In this document: one piece after another, positions 16,596 through 24,218 of the stretch
Layout: every line of letters begins with the position of its first letter
How positions within the stretch are numbered: position 1 is the stretch's first letter
Program-made: the position numbers and the translations under genes
Source: Paenibacillus massiliensis 2301065 = DSM 16942
Lineage (GTDB): Bacteria; Bacillota; Bacilli; Paenibacillales; Paenibacillaceae
DNA length: 39,898 nucleotides
Assembly (NCBI RefSeq): GCF_000377505.1
Contig: NZ_KB898210.1
Location: 1-39,898, forward strand
Reading direction: 5' to 3'
The notes under the pieces: generated by a model
What the model was told of the DNA's origin: nothing
Databases searched by the model: none
Seen by the model: the letters and a program-made list of their open reading frames with translations, nothing else

Positions 16596-17516
16596 TTATT
16601 CGTGTCCGATGGGCTGGTTGCTGTTAGCGGCATCATTTTTCTTTGGATTAGCGAGTCCTTCCGTCATACGACGTCCAGTAGGAGTCTGGGCAAGCCCGCC
16701 CTTGGCAGTCTCTCGGTGCTGGGTTGGCATCGCACTTCCTACCTCCAGCATCACATCAATGACCTCATCGGAAGGAATTGCACTACGCACGCCGGCGAGA
16801 GCCATGTCTGCCGCAGCCAAAGCTGTTACGGCACCGAGTCCATTGCGAACGATACAAGGGATCTCTACCAATCCTGCTACCGGATCACAGATGAGTCCAA
16901 GCGTATTTTTCAATGCCAGTCCGACTGCATGCATAGCTTGCTCAGGAGAGCCTCCTCTAAGTTCTACCATCGCACCTGCGGCCATTCCAATGGCAGAGCC
17001 GATCTCGGCTTGACAGCCACCTTCAGCTCCAGAGATGAAGGAGTTATTGGCAATGACATAGCCGATAGCCCCTGCCGCGAACAAGCCATGAACCATATGC
17101 TCATCCTCCCAGCCGAATCTCTCCTGCGCACTGATGAATACACCCGGAATGACACCGCACGAACCAGCGGTCGGTGTAGCTACGATCCGTCCCATGGAGG
17201 CATTCACCTCCGATACGGATAGTGCATAAGCCATAGCAAGTGCCGATGCATCACCGGAGCAGGCCTCTCCTGTACGCAAGTATTCGGCCAGGCGCTTACC
17301 GTCTCCTCCAGTCAATCCGCTACGGGATACCGTGTCCTCGGTCTGTCCCCGGTGGACAGCCTCCTTCATGATTTCATAGTATTTGGCCATTTGGGTGTAA
17401 ATCTCTTCAGGAGAGCTGCCGCTCTCCTTGGATTGCTCTTCGAGCATCAACTGGCCAATCGTCTTGGATTCCTGTATACATAATTCGCTTAATTCACGCA
17501 GATGCCGAAATCGCAT
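16596..17516 (-). CDS. sdaAA: L-serine dehydratase, iron-sulfur-dependent, alpha subunit
   Basis: A 306-residue catalytic subunit of the 4Fe-4S serine dehydratase, which converts L-serine to pyruvate and ammonia. Cysteines in the expected places are Cys86 (EACSGDAS), Cys120 (GSCGVIPG), Cys168 (GGCQAE), Cys210 (CDPVAG) and Cys221 (CIVRNGLG). Length matches the two-subunit Bacillus form. Start ATG follows GGAAGGGG. It is the second gene of a two-gene operon after sdaAB (39-bp gap) and is therefore under the glycine riboswitch. Confidence 0.95.
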   Translation of the reverse strand: MRFRHLRELSELCIQESKTIGQLMLEEQSKESGSSPEEIYTQMAKYYEIMKEAVHRGQTEDTVSRSGLTGGDGKRLAEYLRTGEACSGDASALAMAYALSVSEVNASMGRIVATPTAGSCGVIPGVFISAQERFGWEDEHMVHGLFAAGAIGYVIANNSFISGAEGGCQAEIGSAIGMAAGAMVELRGGSPEQAMHAVGLALKNTLGLICDPVAGLVEIPCIVRNGLGAVTALAAADMALAGVRSAIPSDEVIDVMLEVGSAMPTQHRETAKGGLAQTPTGRRMTEGLANPKKNDAANSNQPIGHE

Positions 17517-17555
17517 GTGACTAGCCCCTTCCTGTTCCTAACCTAATCTTGATGC

Positions 17556-18233
17556 TTACTTTGCAGTGTTACGAATATCCATCACCTTCACCTCGTACAT
17601 GTAGGTGAGAGACTGCAGATATTCCAGAAGCGGTCTTGGAATGATGCTATCTGTCTCTATAGCTGATAGTGCCTCTCCATCCCGACCGGTGCGGTCTACG
17701 TGCATATAGGCAATATTCACACCGGATGCACCTAAGGCCGTAGTTATGGCCCCCAGCATACCAGGCTTATCTGAATGCAGCAGTGTAAGAATCGGAAGCT
17801 CTCCTGTCAGATTGACACGAAATTCGTTGAGCTGCTGTACCTGAATATTCCCGCCGCCTATAGAAGAGCCTACGAGTGTGGACTTACGACCGGCCTGCCA
17901 TGCATCAATTCGTACCGTGTTGGGATGAGGTGCAGGTAGCGAGCTTGTGACGAACTCATAAGCCATTCCGGCCTGCGCGGCCTGCTCCTCTGCATCAATG
18001 ATCCTCGCGTCATCAGTGTTATAGTCCAGCAAGCCTCCGAGTAATGCCAGATCAGTGCCATGCCCTTTGTACGTATCAGCGAAGGAGCCGTATAATGTCA
18101 TGACACACCGCTCGGGTGTACTACCTACCCAGTGATGGGCCATGCGTCCGAGCCGGACGGCCCCTGCTGTGTGCGAGCTGGAGGGGCCAGTCATAGCGGG
18201 TCCAATAATGGAAAACACATCTTTAAAGCGCAT
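17556..18233 (-). CDS. sdaAB: L-serine dehydratase, iron-sulfur-dependent, beta subunit
   Basis: A 225-residue regulatory subunit. It opens MRFKDVFSIIGPAMTGPSSS with the SSSHTAG motif near residue 20; the C-terminal ACT domain (~145-215, LPILTLLHSDKPGMLGAITT) is a probable amino-acid-binding site. ATG 18233 is chosen because AGGAGGAG lies ~6 bases upstream; an in-frame start 20 codons earlier has no site and would lie just beyond the riboswitch terminator. It is the first gene behind a tandem glycine aptamer and an overlapping terminator. Confidence 0.94.
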   Translation of the reverse strand: MRFKDVFSIIGPAMTGPSSSHTAGAVRLGRMAHHWVGSTPERCVMTLYGSFADTYKGHGTDLALLGGLLDYNTDDARIIDAEEQAAQAGMAYEFVTSSLPAPHPNTVRIDAWQAGRKSTLVGSSIGGGNIQVQQLNEFRVNLTGELPILTLLHSDKPGMLGAITTALGASGVNIAYMHVDRTGRDGEALSAIETDSIIPRPLLEYLQSLTYMYEVKVMDIRNTAK

Positions 18234-18320
18234 AAGAACTCCTCCTGTCCAGGATGATTTGCCTACAGTATCCACTAATATTCCTCTGTTCACTCTAATC
18301 CTGCCGCGTCATGTCAGCAC

Positions 18321-18362
18321 AAAAAAGGACAGGATAAGGAAGTGATCCCTTATCTCTGTCCT
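18321..18362 (-). terminator. riboswitch-controlled intrinsic terminator of sdaAB-sdaAA
   Basis: On the minus strand AGGACAGAGATAAGG pairs with CCTTATCCTGTCCT (one bulge) and runs into TTTTTTG. The first arm contains CAGAG, which is also the 3' strand of P1 of glycine aptamer 2. Aptamer folding and terminator folding are therefore mutually exclusive. Confidence 0.85.
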
Positions 18363-18547
18363 GTGTACCTGAGAGTTTGCTGCGGGTTCTTGATTGCGAT
18401 CCCCGCCTTACCCCTTTGGTGGCTTACGCTCTCTCCAGAGGCGCGTCCGTTGACGGTACGGGTACCTGAGAGATTAACTGCCGGCCGGGTGCCGTGCAGC
18501 TTGCTCCTTCGGTGCCCTGCTCTTGCTGGCAGGTCTCTCCCGTCAAT
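18352..18547 (-). ncRNA. tandem glycine riboswitch upstream of serine dehydratase
   Basis: Two consecutive glycine aptamers on the minus strand. Aptamer 1 (~18547-18460) has P1 TTGACGG/CCGTCAA, GGGAGAGACC, the CACCGAAGGAGCAA core and ATCTCTCAGGTACC. Aptamer 2 (~18445-18352) has CTGGAGAGAG, CACCAAAGGGGTAA and AACTCTCAGGTACA, with P1 CTCTG/CAGAG. These are the hallmark sequences of the gcvT-type glycine riboswitch. Because the downstream terminator needs the CAGAG of P1, glycine binding should prevent termination and turn on sdaAB-sdaAA. Confidence 0.93.
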
Positions 18548-18683
18548 ATCATCCGCAATATATGTACAATTACATAGGTCAGCCTGAGAAGGCTCCCTTG
18601 TATACTTCATGGATCAAGCGGGAGATCGAATCTCCATGTCATATCTCTGTTAAGAGATGGTTGGCATCTTGACACCAACGAAG

Positions 18684-18712
18684 ATATTAACGGTTACGGC
18701 CACTCTTGTCAA
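18684..18712 (-). promoter_or_regulatory. sigma-A promoter of the sda operon
   Basis: Minus strand: consensus -35 TTGACA (18707-18712), 17-base spacer, -10 TAATAT (18684-18689). The start would be near 18677, giving a ~130-base leader before aptamer 1. Confidence 0.7.
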
Positions 18713-18791
18713 TATAATAGTATGCGAGAGTGGAGTTAGGGGTGCATACAAGCTAAGCATGCTAGAGGAGTGTACATCGTGAGTTGTTGTT

Positions 18792-18849
18792 AAAACACGA
18801 ACATTATTTTAATAATTATTTGACACATTCGTGTTTACTGGCATACAAT
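18792..18849 (+). promoter_or_regulatory. promoter with paired PurR-like boxes
   Basis: -35 TTGACA (18820-18825), 18-base spacer, -10 TACAAT (18844-18849). An inverted pair of AAACACGAA motifs brackets the -35: AAAACACGAACATTA at 18792-18806 and its inverted partner ACATTCGTGTTT at 18825-18836. The CGAA cores are 26 bases apart, close to the 24-25 expected for Bacillus PurR boxes. Purine repressor control is therefore plausible on top of the downstream riboswitch. Confidence 0.6.
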
Positions 18850-18969
18850 GAGTTAGGGAAGATTGAGATAAGTTAATTTGTCCCTATAATCGTACATTAG
18901 CTTGGCGATCATCAACATTTGTTAACATTCAATGATCAGTTAGTCAACATTCAGTCAGTATTTAATCAT

Positions 18970-19038
18970 CGTTCGTATAACCTCAATAATCAGGATTGAG
19001 GGTTTCTACAGGGAACCGTAAATTCCCGGCTACGAATA
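18970..19038 (+). ncRNA. purine riboswitch aptamer
   Basis: P1 TTCGTA/TACGAA (18972-18977 and 19031-19036), J1/2 TATAAC, P2 CTCAAT/ATTGAG with loop AATCAGG, J2/3 TTTCTAC, P3 with loop CCGTAAA, then GGCTACGAA. The specificity base corresponding to position 74 is C, predicting guanine or hypoxanthine rather than adenine. Position 73 is G instead of the usual A, and the first P3 pair is A-G, so this is a slightly divergent member. Confidence 0.9.
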
Positions 19039-19078
19039 GGCTGCTTCGGCATACCTATGGAGAGCCGGGATTTTTTTG
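19023..19078 (+). terminator. terminator overlapping the purine aptamer
   Basis: TCCCGGCT (from 19024) pairs with AGCCGGGA (ending 19070), with an inner ATAGG/CCTAT stem, followed by seven T. The left arm is the 3' strand of P3 plus J3/1 and part of P1, so ligand-bound aptamer and terminator cannot coexist. This geometry is that of an ON switch. Confidence 0.85.
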
Positions 19079-19127
19079 TGCGCTCATTTAAGGCCGTGGT
19101 GGAGCAGGCTCATGTGGGGAGGACACT

Positions 19128-20552
19128 ATGAAAGCATATGATGTCATTATTGTCGGGGCAGGCCCGGCGGGAATTTTCGCAGCATACGAATTGAGCAGGA
19201 GGGCACCGGAGTGGAAGGTGCTGTTGGTAGACAAAGGACATGATATTTATCGTAGGCGCTGTCCGATTCTGGAGGGCAAGATTGCACTGTGCCCACCTCC
19301 AGCAGGGAAGAAGGATCATGCCGGATGTCTCCCGGCCTGCTCGATTACAGCCGGATTCGGTGGGGCAGGAGCATACAGTGACGGTAAGTTCAATGTGACT
19401 ACCGAATTCGGGGGCTGGCTGACAGATTATATGGCTCCTTCCGAGGTCATGGAACTGATTCGATATGTGGATTCCATTAATCTGGAGCATGGGGCCACGA
19501 CAGTAATTACAGACCCTACTACTGAGACTGTACGCAGTATTGAGCAGCGAGGATATGCTGCAGGCTTGAAGCTATTGCGTGCAGAGGTGCGGCATCTGGG
19601 AACGGAGCAGAACCTTCAGATTTTGCAATCCATCTACGAATATCTGCAGGAACGGATCGACATGGTCTTCAAGGCTGAGGTGGAGGATATTCTCGCGGAG
19701 AAGAAGGATTCTGACTATCATGTGAGCGGGATCATGCTCAAGAATGGGGAGACCTATCAGGCTGATCGGGTCATGATTGCACCGGGACGAGACGGCTCAG
19801 TCTGGTTGGCAGAATTGCTGAAGAAGCGCAAGATCAAGATGTACAACAATCAGGTGGATGTCGGAGTGAGGGTTGAGACGTCGGATGTGGTGATGCAGGA
19901 GATCAATGAGCATCTGTATGAAGGGAAATTTATCTATAATACTTCAGTAGGAACCCGGGTGCGTACCTTCTGCAGCAACCCATCCGGTCATGTCGTGGTC
20001 GAGAATCATAGTGGGATTATGGCCGCTAATGGACATTCCTACAAGGACCCTGCCCTTGGCTCTGCCAACACGAATTTTGCCTTACTCGTATCACATAGCT
20101 TCACCGAACCATTCGATAAGCCTAATGAATATGCTCGTGAAATCTGCAAGCGTGCCAATGACTTGTCTGGCGGTGGTGTGATTGTGCAGAAATACGGGGA
20201 TATCATAAGAGGGCGGCGTTCCACTGTCAACCGGATCAAGGAGGGCTTCCTAGAGCCTACCCTGAAGGAGGCCGTACCTGGAGATCTAGGATTGGTGTTG
20301 CCTTACAATACCATGCGTAGTCTGATTGAGATGATGGAGGCGCTGGATAAGGTAACGCCGGGAATCGCTTCCGAGCATACACTATTTTATGGCGTGGAAG
20401 CCAAATTCTATTCGGCACGGCCCAAGCTGGACTCCAATCTCCAGACAGAGATTACGGGGCTATACTGCGGGGGAGACGGCGCAGGTATTACGAGGGGGCT
20501 GGCGCAGGCCGGGGCGGCAGGAGTAAGAATTGCCCGGGCAATGTTAACTTGA
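19128..20552 (+). CDS. uncharacterised FAD-dependent dehydrogenase (COG2509-like)
   Basis: A 474-residue flavoprotein. The N-terminal Rossmann motif is VGAGPAGIFAAYELSRR. A cysteine-containing segment at residues ~43-66 (RRCPILEGKIALCPPP, then GCLPAC) is followed by GFGGAGAYSDGKFN. The C-terminal FAD contact is YCGGDGAGITRGLAQAGAAG. The family is a widespread, poorly characterised NAD(P)/FAD dehydrogenase group; the substrate is unknown. ATG follows GGGGAGGA at 5 bases. It is monocistronic, with its own terminator, and lies behind PurR-like boxes and a purine riboswitch. This suggests a link to purine supply or breakdown. Confidence 0.85.
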   Translation: MKAYDVIIVGAGPAGIFAAYELSRRAPEWKVLLVDKGHDIYRRRCPILEGKIALCPPPAGKKDHAGCLPACSITAGFGGAGAYSDGKFNVTTEFGGWLTDYMAPSEVMELIRYVDSINLEHGATTVITDPTTETVRSIEQRGYAAGLKLLRAEVRHLGTEQNLQILQSIYEYLQERIDMVFKAEVEDILAEKKDSDYHVSGIMLKNGETYQADRVMIAPGRDGSVWLAELLKKRKIKMYNNQVDVGVRVETSDVVMQEINEHLYEGKFIYNTSVGTRVRTFCSNPSGHVVVENHSGIMAANGHSYKDPALGSANTNFALLVSHSFTEPFDKPNEYAREICKRANDLSGGGVIVQKYGDIIRGRRSTVNRIKEGFLEPTLKEAVPGDLGLVLPYNTMRSLIEMMEALDKVTPGIASEHTLFYGVEAKFYSARPKLDSNLQTEITGLYCGGDGAGITRGLAQAGAAGVRIARAMLT

Positions 20553-20583
20553 TCGAAGTGGTAAAAACTTAGCGTGAACAGGC

Positions 20584-20620
20584 AAGGAAGGCTCCTTCTG
20601 CGAGGGGCCTTCCTTTTTTC
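20584..20620 (+). terminator. intrinsic terminator after the FAD dehydrogenase
   Basis: AAGGAAGGCTCC pairs with GGGGCCTTCCTT across a short loop and continues into TTTTTTC. It lies between convergent genes. Confidence 0.85.
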
Positions 20621-20644
20621 TTTATGACAGACCTATAAGTTAAG

Positions 20645-21286
20645 TTATGTGCGGACCTCCAATCGCTTGGCGATGAGTGACATGCCATAATTGACAACAA
20701 AATACAGGAAGGCGGCGAACAGCAGGGCAGGTATTACAAAAGACTGGTTCTGTGCTCCGGCAATCTGTGCACTATGCGTCAGTTCAGGTAGTGATATGAT
20801 AACGGCCAGTGACGTATCCTTCATGAGCGAAATATACTGGCTGACCATTGGAGGCACCATTCTGCGTAGACCCAGAGGTAGTACAATGTGCCATAATGTC
20901 TGTGTATAGCTAAGGCTAGAGGAACGGGCTGCCTCGATCTGGCCTTTATCCACCGAATTGAGGCCGCTACGCACAATCTCCGCAATCATGGCTGCTTCAA
21001 ATACAGATAGACCGATGATGGCAGACCACTTTAATGGAACGGAGAACCCGACGGCTGGCAGCACGAGGAACAGGAAGAAGATAATGAGCAGGAGTGGCAG
21101 ATTGCGGATGATATCAATAAGGAACGCAGCAATCTGCGAGATGACTGGTAGCCGAGTATAGCGCAGCACCCCGAGCAATATGCCTAAGGCTGTACTGATG
21201 AGTATCGAATATAACGCGACCTCTAGCGTAAGCAGGAAGCCGTCCAGAATGAATCTGATGTTCGTCCATGTGAAAAATGTATCCAT
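20645..21286 (-). CDS. glnP: glutamine ABC transporter permease GlnP-like
   Basis: A 213-residue HisM/GlnP-type permease with about five membrane segments and the EAA-like docking loop EAARSSSLSYTQTLWHIVLP near residues 125-145. ATG follows GGAGGGAAG. It is the last of four co-directional genes whose order Q-H-M-P matches Bacillus subtilis glnQHMP. It imports glutamine or a related polar amino acid together with glnM, glnQ and glnH. Confidence 0.88.
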   Translation of the reverse strand: MDTFFTWTNIRFILDGFLLTLEVALYSILISTALGILLGVLRYTRLPVISQIAAFLIDIIRNLPLLLIIFFLFLVLPAVGFSVPLKWSAIIGLSVFEAAMIAEIVRSGLNSVDKGQIEAARSSSLSYTQTLWHIVLPLGLRRMVPPMVSQYISLMKDTSLAVIISLPELTHSAQIAGAQNQSFVIPALLFAAFLYFVVNYGMSLIAKRLEVRT

Positions 21287-21301
21287 GTCGGGCTTCCCTC
21301 C

Positions 21302-21970
21302 TTAGGATGTTTTGGCCAATCGTCTCTCCAGATACAGCACCCCGAAGCTAAGTGGCAGCGTAATAACCAGATAGAACATGGCTGTAAAAGCATACACGCT
21401 GACAGGCATGAAAATATCAGAGTTAATCTGATCAGATACGAGCATCAGGTCTGCGCCAGCTACGATTGCAAGGATGGATGAATTCTTGAACATATTGATG
21501 AACTGATTACCGATGGCAGGCAGGGAGATTTTGATGGCCTGCGGCAGGATGATCTCGATCATCGTCTGGTTGTAGCTGAGACCAGAGGAGCGACCAGCCT
21601 CCATTTGTCCTTTGGGTACGGTCTGAATGCCTGCTCTAATGGCTTCAGCGACGTAGGCAGAGGTATAGATGGTAAGACCGATTGTCCCCGCTGCGAACCC
21701 ATCGAAGTTCACCCCGAACGAGCCCAGACCATAGTAAAACAAATATACAGTAATCAACAGTGGAATATTTCGAAAAAATTCGACGTAGGCTGTTCCGAAC
21801 CAATTAAGAGGCTTGACTGGTGCGATCCGGAAGACAGCGATCAGGGTACCCAGAATGAAGCTGCCGACCAGTCCGATCAGACTGACCTGAAGGGTCGTCA
21901 GGAAGCCGTCTATATAGCGATCCCAGTTGTTGAATAGTACATTGATGTCGAAATCAAGCATTAGTGTCAT
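21302..21970 (-). CDS. glnM: glutamine ABC transporter permease GlnM-like
   Basis: A 222-residue permease of the same family as its neighbour, with docking loop EAGRSSGLSYNQTMIEIILP. The start is taken as ATG 21970, just after GGAGG; a GTG one codon earlier and an ATG four codons into the frame are alternatives. It is separated from the binding-protein gene by ~175 bp that hold a hairpin, and from glnP by 15 bp. Confidence 0.87.
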   Translation of the reverse strand: MTLMLDFDINVLFNNWDRYIDGFLTTLQVSLIGLVGSFILGTLIAVFRIAPVKPLNWFGTAYVEFFRNIPLLITVYLFYYGLGSFGVNFDGFAAGTIGLTIYTSAYVAEAIRAGIQTVPKGQMEAGRSSGLSYNQTMIEIILPQAIKISLPAIGNQFINMFKNSSILAIVAGADLMLVSDQINSDIFMPVSVYAFTAMFYLVITLPLSFGVLYLERRLAKTS

Positions 21971-22030
21971 CACACCTCCGTTGCATCAGACGATATGGGA
22001 ACAAGATGATCTTCGACTCACCATGAAAGA

Positions 22031-22056
22031 AAGGAGCTCGCAGCTTGCGGCTCCTT
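22031..22056 (-). terminator. intercistronic hairpin between glnH and glnM
   Basis: AAGGAGC/GCTCCTT with an inner GCAAGC-type loop, followed on the minus strand by TCTTTC. It is a weak terminator or stabiliser after the binding-protein cistron, matching the similar hairpin in the sugar transporter operon. Confidence 0.55.
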
Positions 22057-22144
22057 CCGCCATTTTGAAAAAGCTAGATTGTCACACTTGTGGGATAGGG
22101 AGTTCTAGTACCTGGCTAGTTCTTGTACATGCTGGTTCTCGGGC

Positions 22145-22984
22145 CTATTCAGGCTTCGTGCCGAACCATTGCTCGTAGAGGGTGTCATATTCACCGCTGC
22201 TGTGCAGCTCAGTCAAGGTATCATTCACTGCCTGGAGCAATGCCTCATTTCCCTTCTTCACAGCGATACCGTAAGGCTCGTCAGTGAAATTGCCGCCCAC
22301 CAGATGGAAGCTTGGGTCCTGTTGCTGCATTCCGAGCAGGATCGCATTATCTGTAGTCAGAGCATCGCCTTTGTTGGCCTTGAGCCCATTGAAGGCGTCC
22401 TGATAGTTCTCGAATTCAAGCACGGTGGCGTCCGGAGCCTTCTCCCGTATATTTTTGGTGGATGTAGAGCCCTTAACTGCCAGTACCTTCGTGGAAGCGT
22501 CCAGCGAATCAATACCTGTAATCGGGCTGTCTGTCCGAACGAGAAGCGATTGTCCTGCCTCAAAATATACTTCGCTGAAATCCACCTGCTGTTTACGTTC
22601 TTCCGTAATGGTCATGGTAGCAACGATCATATCAATCTCGCCGTTCTGAAGTAATGGAATACGCGTCTTGGAGGTAACCTCCTTGAACTCCACCTTGCTC
22701 TCATCACCGAATATCTGCTTGGCAATCGCTTTAGCTACATCAACGTCGAAGCCTTCAATCTCCCCAGTGGCTGTATTCTTGAGACCGAAGAGCTTGGTAT
22801 CATTCTTCACCCCGATAATGAGCTTGCCACGTTCTTTGATAGCTTCCAGAGCAGTAGCCTCTTCACCGCCTCCGGTACCAGCATTACTTGAGCCACCGTC
22901 GGTGCCTCCGCCACAACCAGCAAGAATAAGGAATAAGGATACAAGTAATAGCATGGAGACTTTCCATTGAATTCTTTGTTTCAT
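22145..22984 (-). CDS. glnH: glutamine ABC transporter substrate-binding lipoprotein
   Basis: A 279-residue family 3 solute-binding lipoprotein. Signal residues 1-22 with lipobox LAGC, a Gly/Ser linker, then GKLIIGVKNDTKLFG and the family 3 core EGFDVDVAKAIAKQIFG; DMIVATMTITEERKQQVDFSEVYFEAGQSLLV is the typical hinge and ligand region. ATG follows GAAAGGGG. It delivers glutamine to the GlnM/GlnP channel. Confidence 0.9.
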   Translation of the reverse strand: MKQRIQWKVSMLLLVSLFLILAGCGGGTDGGSSNAGTGGGEEATALEAIKERGKLIIGVKNDTKLFGLKNTATGEIEGFDVDVAKAIAKQIFGDESKVEFKEVTSKTRIPLLQNGEIDMIVATMTITEERKQQVDFSEVYFEAGQSLLVRTDSPITGIDSLDASTKVLAVKGSTSTKNIREKAPDATVLEFENYQDAFNGLKANKGDALTTDNAILLGMQQQDPSFHLVGGNFTDEPYGIAVKKGNEALLQAVNDTLTELHSSGEYDTLYEQWFGTKPE

Positions 22985-23020
22985 GTGAGATGATCCCCTT
23001 TCTCTACTTTTGTATTTAGA

Positions 23021-23749
23021 TTAATGATTGATCAAACGGCTGAGAAATGTGCGTGCACGCTCTTCCCTGGGTTCAGCGAAGAACTCTGCAGGTGTGCTGT
23101 CTTCCAGAATCTGTCCCTGATCCATGAATATGACGCGGTCTGCCACTTCACGGGCGAAGCCCATTTCATGCGTAACGATGACCATGGTCATGCCTTGATG
23201 AGCCAATGAGCGCATGACATCCAGCACCTCACCGATCGTCTCGGGGTCCAGCGCCGAGGTGGGTTCGTCGAAGAGCATAATCTTCGGCTTCATGGCGAGA
23301 CCGCGTGCTATGGCAACACGCTGCTGTTGACCGCCGGATAGCTGTGCCGGGTAGCTCTCGGCTTTATCCTCGATGCCAACGCGTTTCAGGTAAGTCAAGG
23401 CTGTTGCCGAAGCCTCTGCCTTGGAGACGCCAAGCACCTTCATGGGGGCGAGAATGATATTCTCAACAACCCGCTTATGCGGATAGAGGTTGAAATGCTG
23501 AAACACCATGCCGATGTCCCTGCGGAATTTGTTGATGTCCATGCGCTTGTCATGAAGGGGAACTCCGTTAACAATCAGTTGTCCCCCGGAGATCGTCTCC
23601 AGCCGGTTCATACACCGAAGCAGGGTGCTCTTGCCTGATCCCGAAGGGCCGATAATAACGACGACCTGACCTTCCTCAATTGTAAGATTAATGTCCTTGA
23701 GTACATGGAAATGACCATAGTGCTTGTTAACATTGCGAAATTCAATCAG
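23021..23749 (-). CDS. glnQ: glutamine ABC transporter ATP-binding protein, probable CTG start
   Basis: A 242-residue ATPase with Walker A GPSGSGKST, Q-loop MVFQHFNLYPH, signature LSGGQQQR, Walker B IMLFDEPTS and the switch His in VTHEMG. Homologues begin M-I-x-F-x-x-V-x-K-H-Y-G. Here that position is CTG (23749-23747) followed by IEFRNVNKHYG, 6 bases after AAGGAGGG. The only common start further out, a TTG at 23806, has no ribosome site and is nearly at the predicted transcription start. With CTG the length equals the family's usual 242. ATT, the next codon, is the alternative start. Confidence 0.9.
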   Translation of the reverse strand: MIEFRNVNKHYGHFHVLKDINLTIEEGQVVVIIGPSGSGKSTLLRCMNRLETISGGQLIVNGVPLHDKRMDINKFRRDIGMVFQHFNLYPHKRVVENIILAPMKVLGVSKAEASATALTYLKRVGIEDKAESYPAQLSGGQQQRVAIARGLAMKPKIMLFDEPTSALDPETIGEVLDVMRSLAHQGMTMVIVTHEMGFAREVADRVIFMDQGQILEDSTPAEFFAEPREERARTFLSRLINH

Positions 23750-23822
23750 AACAAGCCCTCCTTCCGTAACATACTGTCTGACATCTGAATCGCCCGAATC
23801 ATCCAAAAGAAAGCAAAAATAG

Positions 23823-23851
23823 AAAATAGTTAACTAATGATACAATGTCAA
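23823..23851 (-). promoter_or_regulatory. promoter of the gln operon
   Basis: Minus strand: -35 TTGACA (23846-23851), 17-base spacer, -10 TATTTT (23823-23828), start near 23816. A TGTCA-N9-TTACA sequence overlaps the -35; it resembles a GlnR/TnrA site but has nine rather than seven central bases. Confidence 0.55.
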
Positions 23852-24024
23852 AGAAATAATTACAATAATTTTCCGTCAATTTATATAACATGTAAATACC
23901 GAATGAACTTATTTTATATACATTAGGTCAAATATTAGATGGTTGTAAGTTAGGTTTATTACATTTTGTTTATTATTTATGTCAAAATATTATAAAAATT
24001 TACAAATATAACACGGTTACCAAG

Positions 24025-24064
24025 TGTTTTCGTTCGAAAACATGACATATATTGCTTTCGAACG
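24025..24064. promoter_or_regulatory. nested inverted repeats upstream of the cupin gene
   Basis: TGTTTTCG-TT-CGAAAACA (24025-24042) is a perfect 8+2+8 palindrome. Its right half shares CGTTCGAAA (24031-24039) with TTTCGAACG (24056-24064), a second perfect 9-bp inverted pair separated by 16 bases. No T-run follows, so an operator is more likely than a terminator. The rest of the 23852-24218 spacer is AT-rich without other recognised sites. Confidence 0.55.
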
Positions 24065-24218
24065 CTACAGGGCATATTGCATACGTGACAAATGCAGCTT
24101 CATGTTTTACATTAATAAGTGAGCTTCGGCTTCTGTGTATCCCAATTGCAAGATATGGATGACATAAAAGGTGAATAAGTATGAACTAAAATGAATTAGC
24201 TGAAGGAAGGTAATTGTA

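Noticed and set aside
16515..17222. Plus-strand open frame of 235 codons
   Set aside because: It is antisense to sdaAA, whose protein motifs and ribosome site are clear; the opposite frame has no ribosome site or recognisable domain.
18350..18610. Minus-strand open frame of 86 codons upstream of sdaAB
   Set aside because: It coincides with the tandem glycine aptamers and reads through conserved RNA motifs, so it is not a protein gene.
23846..23864. GlnR/TnrA operator at the gln promoter
   Set aside because: The half sites TGTCA and TTACA are there, but the gap is nine bases instead of the required seven, so I mention it without claiming it.
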